Source: Rhizophagus clarus (Eukaryota; Glomeromycota; Glomeromycetes; Glomerales; Glomeraceae). From it: 64,000 nt of DNA. The notes beneath the pieces are model-generated. The model was not told the DNA's origin and did not search any database. It saw only the letters and a program-made list of their open reading frames with translations. The position numbers and the translations under genes were made by a program. Location of the stretch: contig BLAL01000081.1 in the NCBI GenBank assembly GCA_015698045.1, positions 188,501-252,500 on the forward strand. The letters run 5' to 3'. Positions 21,456-33,358 of the stretch are shown piece after piece (the stretch's first letter is position 1; each line of letters starts with the position of its first letter).

Positions 21456-22200
21456 CAAATGTCAAAACTATAAAAGGTATTTCAAATTTGTTTTACTGGA
21501 AATGGCCAATTTCTGGCAAAATAATGGGTTATATATGTGCACGATCACTCCCACATTTTGGCCCATGGAATAATTTTTCTCCTTCTGCAATTGCCAAACT
21601 TTGCACTAAGCCAATTGTTCGTTCCCATCCAAAGATTTCTGAACAAACTGAACCTGAATTAAATTGGACAATTCCTTTATCAGGTAATCAACTGAAATAG
21701 ATTTTTTTTTTATAAAATATTTGAATAATATATTTTATAGATACTATAGATTCAGCTAGTATACCAGAATTCATGGATAATAATAATAGTAATAACAAAT
21801 TAGAAGATGCAAGGTGAATAAATGTGAAGCTTAAACAATATAATTGTGTTATAATCTTACTTTTTTGCATCGCATTAGTAGTTCTGTTGATGCCAACTTT
21901 CAATTTCCTATGGGATGGGCATTGAAAAGCAATCAAAAGTTAAGAGGAAAAAGAAAGGGAAAAAAAATGAAAAAGAATGTAAAGGAATTATTAAAAAGTT
22001 TTTTTTTGAATGGAAACCTCAATCAAAAAGATAAAATGTTGGCAAAAAATATGCATAATGAGCTGCTGATGTTCGTTGAATCTGGTGAATTGAAAGCTGA
22101 TGATATTCCTAAGATAACAACAATACAAAATTGGATTTCAGCTTATGCATGAGCATTCAAAGAACAAGCTACAGAAAATATGGTAAGTAATACATCATAA
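21456..22200 (+). pseudogene. DDE-like gene remnant, 3' part
   Basis: This continues the remnant at 17,721 after hAT-2. It reads FYWKWPISGKIMGYICARSL, PHFGPWNNFSPSAIAKL and EQTEPELNWTIPLS. A GT-AG intron candidate follows (about 21,685-21,740). Then come FQFPMGWALKSNQK, a Lys-rich stretch (RGKRKGKKMKKNVKELLKSF) and KITTIQNWISAYA. The basic segment plus the trailing helices look like a DNA-binding tail. It is decayed. Confidence 0.5.
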
Positions 22201-22998
22201 TAAAATATAGTAAATAAAACTTCATATATAGTATAAAATATTATGACTAAAAACAATATTCAAATAAAAAAAAAAATAAAATACGAATCTAAATTAACTA
22301 AATAAAGATTTAAAAACTAGATTAGAAGTAAAATTAAGTTATTTTTGGTCAAAATTGTTCAAAAATAAATCTTCAAAAATTTGAATTAGCTGGAAATTTA
22401 TCATTGGAATCTCACGTTCTTCTATAGTAAAGTCAAAAATGTGAAACGTTTGTGATTTCAAATTTTGCAAGTGGCTTAGCTAGGATTGACACTATTAATT
22501 ACCATCTTTAAAATTTGTATATCATATCATGTAATGAGACAACGATTTGATAAAAAGGGTGCATTAGCCATTTTTGGCAATGATTTGCATAAATTGGCAT
22601 TATTAAATTTATCCTATTAAATGATGATCTGTCCCTTAAATGATAATATAATAAATAGAACAATTATGTAATACAAATCATATGATATAACTAGATGGGA
22701 ATACAATTATATCACTTAACCAGATGGAAATACAAACACATGATATAACTAGATGGAAATATAAATTATTTTAGGATTTATTTTTAGTTTAGATTTTATC
22801 CTTAGTTTAGACTTTTATTCTATTTATTTAGATTAGAAAAAGATAGTATTATAAATATAGCAGGAATAATTTCTTATAGCAATTTAATCAAAGGAATAGT
22901 TATTAAAGGAAAAGAATAATGTAATGCTAAACATTATAATCAATATAATGGAAATTAGTAAATAATTTGGGATTGGTTTATAAATTACCATTTCAGAT
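22201..22998. other. Intergenic, AT-rich, with a short tandem repeat
   Basis: No gene was found. Three to four imperfect copies of a unit around ATATAACTAGATGGAAATAC (about 33 bp) lie at 22,677-22,768. Confidence 0.6.
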
Positions 22999-25900
22999 AT
23001 CGGGAAAGTTATATCAGTTCAGATCTGCGGCAATCTGCAAAAATTGCAGATTGCTACTTTTTTTTAACTATTTTTGATAAAAATTTGCGCAATATTACAC
23101 ATGTTATGCTTTTTATTTTTTTGAAGATTTTTTTATAAAAATTCTGTGATAATCTTCAAAATTGCAGATTTTAAAAACATTTCGCACAAAAATCTTTAGG
23201 AATGTTCAGCATTTTCTTTTTTTATTTGATAAACTTTACATAAACTTTTTTTTTTATTTTGATAAAGTTTTGCACTTCTGATTTGTTTTTTTTACAGCAC
23301 TTTAAAAAAATAATTTATTTCAATGTTTTTTAAAGAAATAATTTTTAATTTAAACGAAATAATCTGTTAAAGCTATTAAAAAAAATTGAAAATTATTTTT
23401 TTCTTTTTTAAGCTTCAAAGCTTAAGAGTAATTTTTTTTAAAAAATTAAGTTCATCCAACATCTGGTGTATAATCTGCAACATGCAGGATTTTTTTTTCA
23501 TAGGGCTCTGGACTTCTTTTCTTTATAAGAAACATTTGTCAAATCCAGGCTTAAGTTCGTTAAAGAAACATCTTTACTTTACATTTTCATAAGTGAACTG
23601 CGTCTTTGAACACCATTTTGATGGTAAACTTCAAAATTCTTTTTTATATTTTGTTTGGAGAACATTTCTTACTAACATTCAACTATTATTATTTTTTATT
23701 TAAATCATATTTTTTATATTTTTTATTTATTTAACGAACTTTAACTAAAGTTTGTTCTAATTTTATAGGTCCAGAATGCCAAAAGACAAGTTCCAAACTC
23801 CACTATCATCAACTTTTTTTTAATAAACATCGTTTTTATCCAGAACGCCTAGTTTCGAAGGTCATTTGACTAGTGTTACTTTCAAAAAAAAAATTTTATT
23901 ATTATTTAACAAGCATTAGTTAACACTCGTTTTCATTTTTTTTTATAAGTCCAGAACACTAAAGGTATGGGTTCCAGACTCAATTTCAAAAAAAAAAATT
24001 TTTTTTTGTTAATTTGTATTGACGAACATTAACTAATGTTCATTTTCTTTCTTTTTTTTAGGTCTGAAACTCCATTTCGAGGCAGACCACTAAGTAAAAA
24101 AAAACATTTTTTTTTTTTGTATTTTAGTGAAATGTTAGTAATATTTCATTTTTCTCCCTTTCTTTAGGTCTGGAACTCCACTTCAGGGTGAACCACTGTA
24201 AGTAAAAAAAAAGATTTTTTTTTTTGTATTTTAGCAAAACGTTACTAACGTTTCGCTTTTCTTCTTTTTTTTAAGGTCTGGAACTCTATTTCAAGGCGGA
24301 CTATTAAGTAAAGAAAAAAAATAATTTTTTTTTTGTATTTTGGTGAAATGTTAGTAACATTTTGCTTTTCTCCCTTTCTTTAGGTCCAGAACTCTATTTT
24401 GAGGTGAACCAATTCAAGTAAAAAAAAATAAGTTTTTTTTTCGTATTTTAGTGAAATGTTAGTAACATTTCGCTTTTCTCCTTTTTTTTAAGTCTGGAAC
24501 TTTCATTTCAAGGTGGACCATTAAGTAAAAAAAATAATTTTTTTTACTTTAATTTCAACGAACATTATTAATATTCATTTTTTTTATATTTTTTAGGTCC
24601 AGAACTCTTTAGAGGCAGACTATAGTATTTCGAAAGTATAATATCTTTAAAAATTATTATTTTTTTTTTGTTTTATTTAAACGAACATTACTAATGTTTG
24701 TTTTTTTTATTTTTTAGATAAACAAACATTACTAATGTTCATTTTTTTTTATTTTTTAGGTTTGAAAGTCCTTTATAGGCGGACTACTATAAGTAAAAAA
24801 AATAATAATTTTTTTTTACTTTTATATTAAAGAATGTTAACTAATGTTCGTTTTCTTTCTTTTTTAGATCTGGAAGAAGTGAACTAAGTTATTTCAAAGG
24901 TAAAAAAAACTTCAAAATAAATTTTTTTTTTATATTTTTATTTTACGAAATGTTACTAATGTTTCGTTTCATTTTTTAGGTCTGGAATTCTAATTTGAAG
25001 CAGACTGCAGTATTTCGAAGATAAAGAAACTTCGAAATATCTTTTTTTTATTATTTCAATGAATGTTAACTTACGTTTGTTTTCTTTCTTTTTTAGGTCT
25101 GGAAGAAGCAGACTGCGGTATTTCAAAGGTAAAAAACCTTGAAATAATATTTTATTTTATGAAACAAAATAAAACTAACGTTTCATTTTATTTTTCTTTT
25201 TTTTTAGATCTAGAACTCAAAGCGGACTGAAGGTAAAAAAAAAAATATTTTTTATCTTATTTTTATTTCAACGAATATTAAATAACGTTCATTTTCATTT
25301 TTTTTAGATGGATCCCATCTCGCGGCAGACCAGGTATCATCCTGAAGATAAAAAAACTTTTTATTAATGAAACATTAATTAATGTTTCAAATTTATTTTT
25401 TAGATTTGCGTCTTTCCAGAGGTCTTCTAGAGAAATTTGAAGATATTTCCTTCAAAAATTTAAATTTATTATTTTTTTTTAAACGAAACGTCAACTAACC
25501 ATTTCATTTTTATTTTATAAGTCATCAGCTTTTCAGACATTTACCGGATGAATTTCAAAGATTAAAATTTTGAAAAATATTAGTTTAGGTCTGCGGTTTT
25601 CTGACCTGTCTCTGGATAGAATTTCAAAGTAAACAGAATTTAATTTTTTTTTTGTTTTTTTTTATTTAACGAAACGTTTACTGACAGTTTCATTAGTTGT
25701 TTTTTTTTGCAGGCACAGGAAACTGAAAGAAAGGATCCAATCCTAATATAAAGGTAAAAAACCTTAAAAAAACCATTTTTTACATTTTCAACGAAACAGT
25801 GAAAGTAAAGAAAGAAAGGCCAGAAAATTTAATGTATTTAATACCTGAAATAGTGTAGTTAATAGTGTAGTAAATTGATTTATTTGTAATGCTTTAATTA

Positions 25901-26136
25901 AATAAATTAAATAAATTAATTGATGTTAATTAACGATAAAAGTAATTGTAAATTGTCAAAAATTTTGAAAAATTTCGCAGATTTGTTTTTGAAAATTTTC
26001 ACAGATTTTTTTGTATTTGCAGAACTGCGCAGAAATTTATGAAATTTTTCAGTGCTACGCATCGGCATGTCCTCAGATCTGCGCAGAATTGGATTCTGCA
26101 GAATTGCACAGATCTGCAGACCAAAATTTTCCCGAT
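22999..26136. mobile_element. Non-autonomous element A with inverted ends and tandem splice-site-bearing units
   Basis: The left end (TATCGGGAAAG, then CAGTTCAGATCTGCGG) is mirrored at the right by CAGATCTGCAGACC...TTTTCCCGATG. Both ends are followed inward by clusters of TCTGCAGA/ATCTGCG words, resembling transposase-binding subterminal repeats. No protein is encoded. The middle is the tandem array at 23,760-25,750. No target duplication was found, so the class is not fixed. It could be a decayed hAT or other cut-and-paste derivative. Confidence 0.55.
23760..25750 (+). repeat. Array A: about 15 tandem units of about 107 bp with micro-exon-like blocks
   Basis: Each unit has a polypyrimidine tract ending TTTTTAG, a block near GTCTGGAACTCCATTTC, then (A)AGTAAAAAA. 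After that comes a T-rich spacer with the palindrome GAAATGTTAGTAACATTTC or the variant GAACATTACTAATGTTC. Unit starts fall near 23,770, 23,843, 23,948, 24,060, 24,168, 24,275, 24,384, 24,491, 24,597, 24,757, 24,866, 24,978, 25,097 and 25,206, with weaker copies after. The layout mimics acceptor, 30-40 nt exon, donor, repeated. Confidence 0.8.
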
Positions 26137-26309
26137 GGAATGAAATGAAATATCTTTGATATTCTAAATCCCTTTAAATAATGTAATGCTAAGGGGAATG
26201 AATAACTATATTTGTAGAAAAAAAAGATAGATTTAATAGAAAAATGATGATAATTTATAAGTTATCTTTGAATAGACAACTATATTTAAAGGAAAGAAAA
26301 GTAGAATTA

Positions 26310-27518
26310 CAGTCAACTCTCTTTATAGTCATCTTTGTTATAATCACATTATCCTATATAGTCATCTTAGTTGAGTGTCCCAAATTTTCATATATAAAAA
26401 CTATCATTTATAATCACAAACTACCTATAGTTACTATCATATTTTTTTAAAAAAATTTTATATATATATGATTATAAAAAAATATTTATTAAAATATAAT
26501 TGTTCTATGATCTAATGATCAGATTTTAATGATCTTTAGCTCATTAGGTTCATCTCATTAAAAGGAATCAGATAGTAGTAATTTTATAGTGATTGGATTA
26601 ATATTGATTGAGTAATCCAATTTTAAATATCAAATCAGCATTTTATATATGTAAAATTCCCATAATATTTAATATTTTGACTTTATTTTAATTACAACAG
26701 GTTCTAGTAATCAGATTTTAATGATCTTAAGCTCATTAAAATCATCTTGTCAAAAGGAATCCAATGGTAATAATTACATAATTGTTGGATTAATATTGAC
26801 TGAGAAATTCAATTTTAAAGATCAAATCAGTATTTTATACATGTAAAATTTGTGTTAAATATTTTGACTGTATTTTAATTACTATGGCTTTTAGTGATTA
26901 GATTTTAATGATCTTAAGCTTATTAGAATCATCTCTTTAAGAGGAAGCCAATGGTAATAATTTATAATAATTGGATTAATATTGACCGAATAATTTGATT
27001 TTAAAGATCAGATTAGCATTTTTTATATATTAAATTTGTATACCATTAAATATTTTGACTGTATTTTAATTATTACAAGTTTTAATGATCAGATTTTAAT
27101 AATCCTAGGTTCATTAGAATCATCTCATTGAAAGAAAGCTAACAATAATAATTTATAATGATTGGATTAATATTGACTGAACAATTTAATTTTAAAGATC
27201 AAATCGACATTTTTTATATGTAAAATTTTCATAACATTAAATATTTTGACTGTATTTAGGTTCTAGTAATCAGATTTTGATAATTTTAGGCCCGTTGAAA
27301 TCATCTTATCAAGAAAAATCTAATGATTATAAATTCATAATAATTGAAATAATATTAACAAATTATTATGATGTGAATATTTAACTAAAATTATTATAAT
27401 TTATAATTCTGGCCAAAATTTCTGATTTAATTATAAGATTTATTGCTTATAGTCACATCTCATCATAGTCACCAAATATAGACTGTCCCAAATGTGTGAC
27501 TATAGAGAGAGTTGACTG
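26310..27518. mobile_element. pogo/Tc1-mariner-like MITE with TA duplication
   Basis: It starts CAGTCAACTCTCTTTATAGT and ends with the complement (ACTATAGAGAGAGTTGACTG), about 22 bp with one mismatch. It is flanked by TA on each side (26,308-26,309 and 27,519-27,520). The CAGTC... terminus and TA duplication are typical of pogo/Tigger-type elements. At 1,209 bp with no transposase, it must have been moved in trans. Confidence 0.85.
26510..27345 (+). repeat. Five tandem units of about 188 bp inside the MITE
   Basis: Units begin near 26,512, 26,705, 26,892, 27,074 and 27,263 with a TAATGATCAGATTTTAATGA-like word. Each includes a TTGGATTAATATTGA word and ends in ATTTTGACTGTATTTTAATT. Divergence between copies is substantial. 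Confidence 0.8.
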
Positions 27519-27520
27519 TA

Positions 27521-28584
27521 GATAGAAAATAATTTTTAGATTTTATATAAATACACTCTGTAAAATGAGAGAAAATCTTTGACTTGTAGGTCTGCAGCTA
27601 ATAAAAATAAAGGAAAACTTCACTTAAATGAAATTTTAAAGAAGAAATATTTTTTTTATAAATAATTAATAAAAGGAAATTGTATTTTAATTAATATTTG
27701 AGAGTACTTTAATTAATTTGTTCTAATATGTTAAATAAAAAGTGAAGTTATGTTTATTTAAAAATTAAAGATAAAAATGTAAAGATAAAGCAGAAGCTCT
27801 CTAAAAATGAAATTTAAGAAAATCATATATGAAAAAGAATATGATTAAAAGGAATGTATTTCCTATGAAATTGAGAATAAAGGAATTAGTTTTTTAGTGA
27901 AATGAGAAAAATGTTTTGAGAAATTAAAAAAATCTAAATTAAGCAATGTAATAAGTTTTTCATGAGAAAAACAGGCATAGCCAGCTCGATAAGACTGCTT
28001 TTTATCCTACAATATAAATTTACGAAATCATAAATTCTCAAAATATTTTAATCACAATATCACGTAAATTTATGAGATTGTAAATTCTTAAAATATTTTA
28101 ATTGTAATATTATATAAATTTATAAGACTGTAAATTTTTGAAATATTTTTATATAAGTTTACAAGACTGTAAATTTTTTTTGTTTTTTTTTTTTATTCTT
28201 TTGTTAGGAATGAATACAATGGTTTCAGGACCAGTATTGCCTAAATTATCACCAATATTATGGACTGCTAACAACTATAAGAATTGTTAATATGTTATCT
28301 AGAGTAGGTCAATAAATAATAGCAATGTCTTTCTAATAGAAATAACGCATACCATACTCCTCAGTCTACATGAAAGTACCTTTGTATAAACCCCATCCTT
28401 TCAAAATTAACCAATAAAAAATTTGTGTAATAAAAAATAAATAAAAAGAAAATACAAACGAAACCTTTAGGATAAACTAAAAGAAAGAACACCCTATACT
28501 TCTAAAATAAAACAATTTAAAAATAGGCAGTACAAAACATAACTGCAACTATATTATATTACATAAAAGAAGGACTACACTATT
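27521..28584. other. Intergenic with a short tandem repeat
   Basis: No gene was recognised. About three units of roughly 55 bp (ATAAATTTACGAAATCATAA-like, followed by AAAATATTTTAATC) lie at 28,013-28,170. A related pair of units occurs at 31,515-31,640, on the other side of element B. Confidence 0.5.
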
Positions 28585-31092
28585 TAGAGGTATGCTCTGA
28601 AATCCATCAATCTGAATATCTGGTCATCTATCCAAAAATTGATCAGATTCAGATTGACCAGATTGTGTAATAGGATTGACCAAATGGATCAATAGATATC
28701 TGTTCATCTGATGAATTGTTTTGTGTCACTAGATTGACCAGATTAATCAGATGGTTCAACAGATATCTGTTTGATTCGTTCAATTTTATCTACCTAGAGA
28801 TATTTAATTCATCAAAAAAAAAAAAATTTTTTGATTTTTTTTTATTTCATTCTGTAATGGCAAATTAGATTATCAGATAGTACAAGTCATCTGATGATCT
28901 CTTTTTTCTTTTTTATGGAATGCAACTAATTTGTTTTTTTTATTTATATAGAGTTACCAGACAAAAAGCATGACCGGGCTTTTGGAATTGAGGTAAGGGA
29001 GAGCCAGAAAAGGGGAGCTTATTATTTTTTTTTTTGTTTATTATAAATTGCCAGATGAAAAGTATAACCGGACTTTTGAAAATGAGGTAAGGAAGGGTAG
29101 GGAAGAAGGAAGTTCATTATTTTTTCTTAGTAAATTTATTTATTTTATTTTTTTTTTCTTTACTATAGGTTACCAGACGAAAAGCATGACCGGGCTTTTG
29201 GAATTGAGGTAAGGGAGAGTTGGGAAGGAGGGAGTTCGTTATTTTTTCTTAGTAAATTTATTTATTTTATTTTTTTTTCTTTACTATAGGTTGCCAGATG
29301 AAAAGCATAACTGGGCTTTTGGAATTGAGGTAAGGTAGGGTCAGAGAAGGAGAGTTTCATTATTTTTTTAATAATTTGTTTTTTTTTGTTTATTATAGGT
29401 TGCCAGATAAAAAGTATGACCAGAGTTTTGAAAATGAAATAAGGGAAGGCTGAAGAAGGGGAGTTCATTATTTCTTTAATAATTAGTTTATTTTTTTTTG
29501 TTTATTATAGGTTGCTAGACAAAAAGCATGACCGGACTTTTGAAAATGAAGTAAGGGAGGGTAAAGAGAATAAGGAGGAGGGAGTTTGTTATTTTTTTTT
29601 AGTAAATTTATTTATTTTATTTTTTTTTTCTTTACTATAGATTACCAGATGAAAAGCATGACCGAGCTTTTGGAATTGAAGTAAGGGAGGGTCAGAGAAG
29701 AAGAGTTTCATTATTTTTTTTAGTAATTTGTTTTTTTTGTTTATTATAGGTTGCTGGACGAAAAGCATGACTGGAGTTTTGAAAATAAGGTAAGAGAGGG
29801 CCAAAGAAGGAGAGTTCATTATTTCTTTAATAATTAGTTTGTTTTTTTTTTGTTTATTATAAGTTGCCAGATGAAAAGCATGACCAAACTTTTAAAAATG
29901 AAGTAAGGGAGGGTAGGGAGGGTAGGGAGGAGAGAAGTTCGTTATTTTTTCTTAGTAAATTTATTTATTTTATTTTTTTTTCTTTACTATAGGTTGCCAG
30001 ATAAAAAGCATGATCAGGCTTTTAGAATTGAGGTAAGGGAGGGTCAGAGAAGAGGAGTTTCATTATTTTTTTAATAATTAGTTTGTTTTTTTTTGTTTAT
30101 TATAGGCTGCTGAATAAAAAGCATGACTGAAGTTTTGAAAATGAGATAAGGGAGGGTAGAGAGGGTAGGGAGGGGGGGAGTTTGTTATTTTTTTTTAGTA
30201 AATTTATTTATTTTATTTTTTTTTTTTACTATAGGTTACTAGATGAAAAGCATGATCGGGTTTTTGAAATTGAGGTAAGGAACGGTTAGAGAAGGAGAGT
30301 TTTATTATTTTTTTAATAATTATTTTATCTTTTTTTTGTTTATTATAGGTTGCCAGACGAAAAGCATGACCAGACTTCTGAAAATAAGGTAGGGAAGGAT
30401 CAGTAAAAAATTGTTATTTTTTTTTTTAATAAATTTAATTGTTTATTTTTTTTCTCTTCTGTAGGGTTACTGGACGAAAAACATGACCGAATTTTTGAAG
30501 TTAAGGTAAAGGAGGATTGGAAGAAGGTTTTTCATATATTTTTTAATAAATTTAATTTATTTTTTTCTTTTTTGTAAGATTGCTGGATGAAAAACATGAC
30601 CGGACTTTTGAAAACAAAATAAGGGAGAAGTGGGGAAGGTTTCTGTTATTTTTCTTTAATTTTAATTAATTATTGAGGTAAAGGAGGACTAAGAAAAATT
30701 TTTAGTTATTTTATTTAAGGAATATTGTTCTATTTTTTTTTTACAATTTGAAGAGATTTTTCTATTTTAATAATAATAAAATTTTTTATTAATTTATTGA
30801 TGACTTAAATAAAAAATTTATTTAATGAAAAAATCAATAAAAAGACCAGATTATTTGATCAATCTGGTCAATCCAGTCATCCGTGTATTTTTTTTAAAAA
30901 AAAATCAATAAAAAAGACCAGATTATTTGATCAATCTGGCAATCTAATCATTCATGTAATATCTGATCAATCTGATGTTATCCAACAGATTCATCCAGAT
31001 TATCCGCAATCCATTCATTCTTAATCTGAATGATCCAATTTTTGATCAGATCGGATGATGGATTAAACAGATTTCACTGGAGCGTACCTCTA
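28585..31092. mobile_element. Non-autonomous hAT-like element B with tandem splice-site-bearing units
   Basis: The ends are TAGAGGTATGCTC and the inverted GAGCGTACCTCTA (one mismatch). They are flanked by 8-bp duplications differing at one base (ACACTATT at 28,577-28,584; ACGCTATT at 31,093-31,100). TAGAG...-type ends and an 8-bp duplication indicate hAT. Subterminal zones are packed with GATTGACCAGATT/AATCTGGTCAAT words. It is 2,508 bp, with no transposase. The middle is the array at 28,945-30,665. Confidence 0.8.
28945..30665 (+). repeat. Array B: 15 tandem units of about 115 bp with micro-exon-like blocks
   Basis: Each unit has T-rich sequence ending TTTACTATAG or TTTATTATAG, then a 40-nt block GTTGCCAGACGAAAAGCATG + ACCGGACTTTTGAAAATGAG, then GTAAGGGAGGG. 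These are consensus-quality acceptor and donor sites around a 40-nt exon-like block. Blocks start near 28,954, 29,046, 29,170, 29,290, 29,400, 29,512, 29,642, 29,752, 29,862, 29,995, 30,107, 30,235, 30,351, 30,468 and 30,582. Forty is not a multiple of three, so consecutive inclusion would change frame each time. Confidence 0.85.
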
Positions 31093-31100
31093 ACGCTATT

Positions 31101-33358
31101 AATAAAACTCAATGGAAAAAAAATTAAAAATTTTGATAATATTCTAAAATATACTTTACGTCAAAAAGTTCTAGTAAATGCTATAATTAGAACTTATTTC
31201 TTGTTATTTGGATGACTTTCTCTACTTGTTTCCTATACACTTATTGAACAGTAAAAACTTCTGTAAACGTTTTGGTCTTTGAACCTATTGTCAGCACCTC
31301 TTTTGTGACATCTGTGAGCAAAAAGTCCTCAGTTTCCATCTGTTTTCTACCATTCTTATTTCTAAAAATTATTTCTGTCAAGTAACTAGATAAGTATGTA
31401 AACAAAAAAGTTGTTTTCCATACTTTGTTTATTATTTTTTAATTTTTTTTCAAAATTATTTTTTCAAAATTTTTTTTTTGAAAAATGGGCATAACGATCA
31501 GCAGGAAAAGTTCACTAAGACTGTAAATTTTTAAAATATTTTAACTGTAATATTATGTAAGTCTTACAGTATTAAAAACTTATATAATATTTTGAGCATA
31601 ATATCATATAAATCTAACAAAATTGTAAACTTATGTTTTATTTTGAAATTTTTTAAAATGTTATATCATAAACATTTATAAACTTACAAAAACATAAATT
31701 TGCAAAATTTTTTATATTATAAAATTTCCTAATGTAACTTGATATTGCCATTAAATATCAAGAATTACTAATGATTTGACATTCCCATTCTAATTTTTTT
31801 CTGCAAGTACAGCAAAAAATTTGTTTAAAATAGATATATAATCTCTTCAAAATCAATTATTATGGAAATATTTTTATAGTATTAATGGATTGGAATCTGT
31901 TTACAATTCCATTAAACAAAAGTTCAATAATTTTTACAATATTTATCTGAAAATATAAAAGAATCTGAATCTATATCAATACAAAATATTATTAAATTAT
32001 CTATCTTATTATAAATAAATCTACATCTTTTATCTAAAAAAAATTTATTTTTAAAGGTTTAAACCAAAATAAAAGATTGTTTTTTTTTTCAATTAAATAT
32101 TATTAGATATATATCTTAATAGTATAGTTTAAAATATATTTATCAGATTGTTTTTTTACTTCTAATAGAATTTACAAAAAAAATTTTTTTTTATTTTTTT
32201 TTTATTATTTGATTATTAAGAAAATGTAATAAATCTTATAATTTACTTTTAATATTTTTTCATTTTATCTTCTATTTAATATTATAAATCTGATTTAAAA
32301 TGAATTAAATTAACTGTTAAATTATATATTTAATAATTTGTAAATTAAAAAAGTTTGATTTATTTTAAATTAAATTAAATTAAATTAACAATCCATTCAA
32401 ATCAAATTAAATTAATTAGATTCAAATAAGTTTGCAATTAAATCAAATTAGATTTGAATAAATTTGAATCGAATTAAATTAAATTAAATCAGATTAAATT
32501 TAAAAAAATTCAAATTAAATTAATTAAATTAAATAAATTGTAATTTAAAAAACTTCTAACAAATAATAATATTAAAAAATTTAAAATAAAAGCTATTAGC
32601 AACCAGTTTTTTTTATGTTTCATTTTATTAGAACAATTAAAAACTATTGTAAAATGGTCTCTTTTATTAAAAAAAATAAAAATAATTTGCAATATTATTA
32701 TTAAAATGATTAAAATCTAGATTTAAATAGTTCTACTTTTGTATTACTTATTTTTTCTATTTAACCTCTTTTAAAAAAAAAATTTAAAAAAAAAAATTAT
32801 AATATAAACAAATAAAACAATAATTATTATAAGTATATAAAATTATGAATAAAACAAAGTTTTTATTATACTAAATTTATACTTTTTTTGCTTTAAAAAA
32901 TTTTAAAATTTATAACTAATTCTGGCCGAAATTTATAATTTTGACCGGAATTAAAAATTACATAACTTACCAAAATTACAGTAAGATTCCTTTATTATGA
33001 AGATAATTTTAATATTTATTGGATATCAATTTGTTAGCATTTGACCAGCATAATTACTTAATCAATACCTGAGATATTCATCTTGCATAAATCAATATAA
33101 ATTTTAAAGAATACATAAACTCCAAAATTAAAATTCAAAATGAATAAAAATAAACCGCAAAAATATAAACTAATATACATACAATCAGTTAAATAATATA
33201 CAAGAAAAATTATATGTATGTATAATGTGATGGTGAATTGAAGAGAAAAAAAACTCCTTATGATAATTTTTTCATGTTAAACTTCAGTCCTGTAATAAAA
33301 AATAATTATCTTAATTTAAATTTTAATATTAATATTACCGTATAAAAAGCTTTAATAA
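31101..33358. other. Intergenic, very AT-rich
   Basis: No gene is supported. It holds decayed copies of the TAAAATATTTTAACTGTAAT unit (31,515-31,640), an (AAATT)n-type simple repeat at about 32,365-32,535, and long A/T runs. The last 100 bp is presumably the 3' UTR of the gene ending at 33,359. Confidence 0.6.

Noticed and set aside
29262-29819. Minus-strand frames of repeated sequence in array B
   Set aside because: They are antisense readings of the tandem units, broken and carried only by the repeat.
22201-31100. CRISPR-like reading of the regular arrays
   Set aside because: Units are homologous throughout with no unique spacers, and the genome is eukaryotic.
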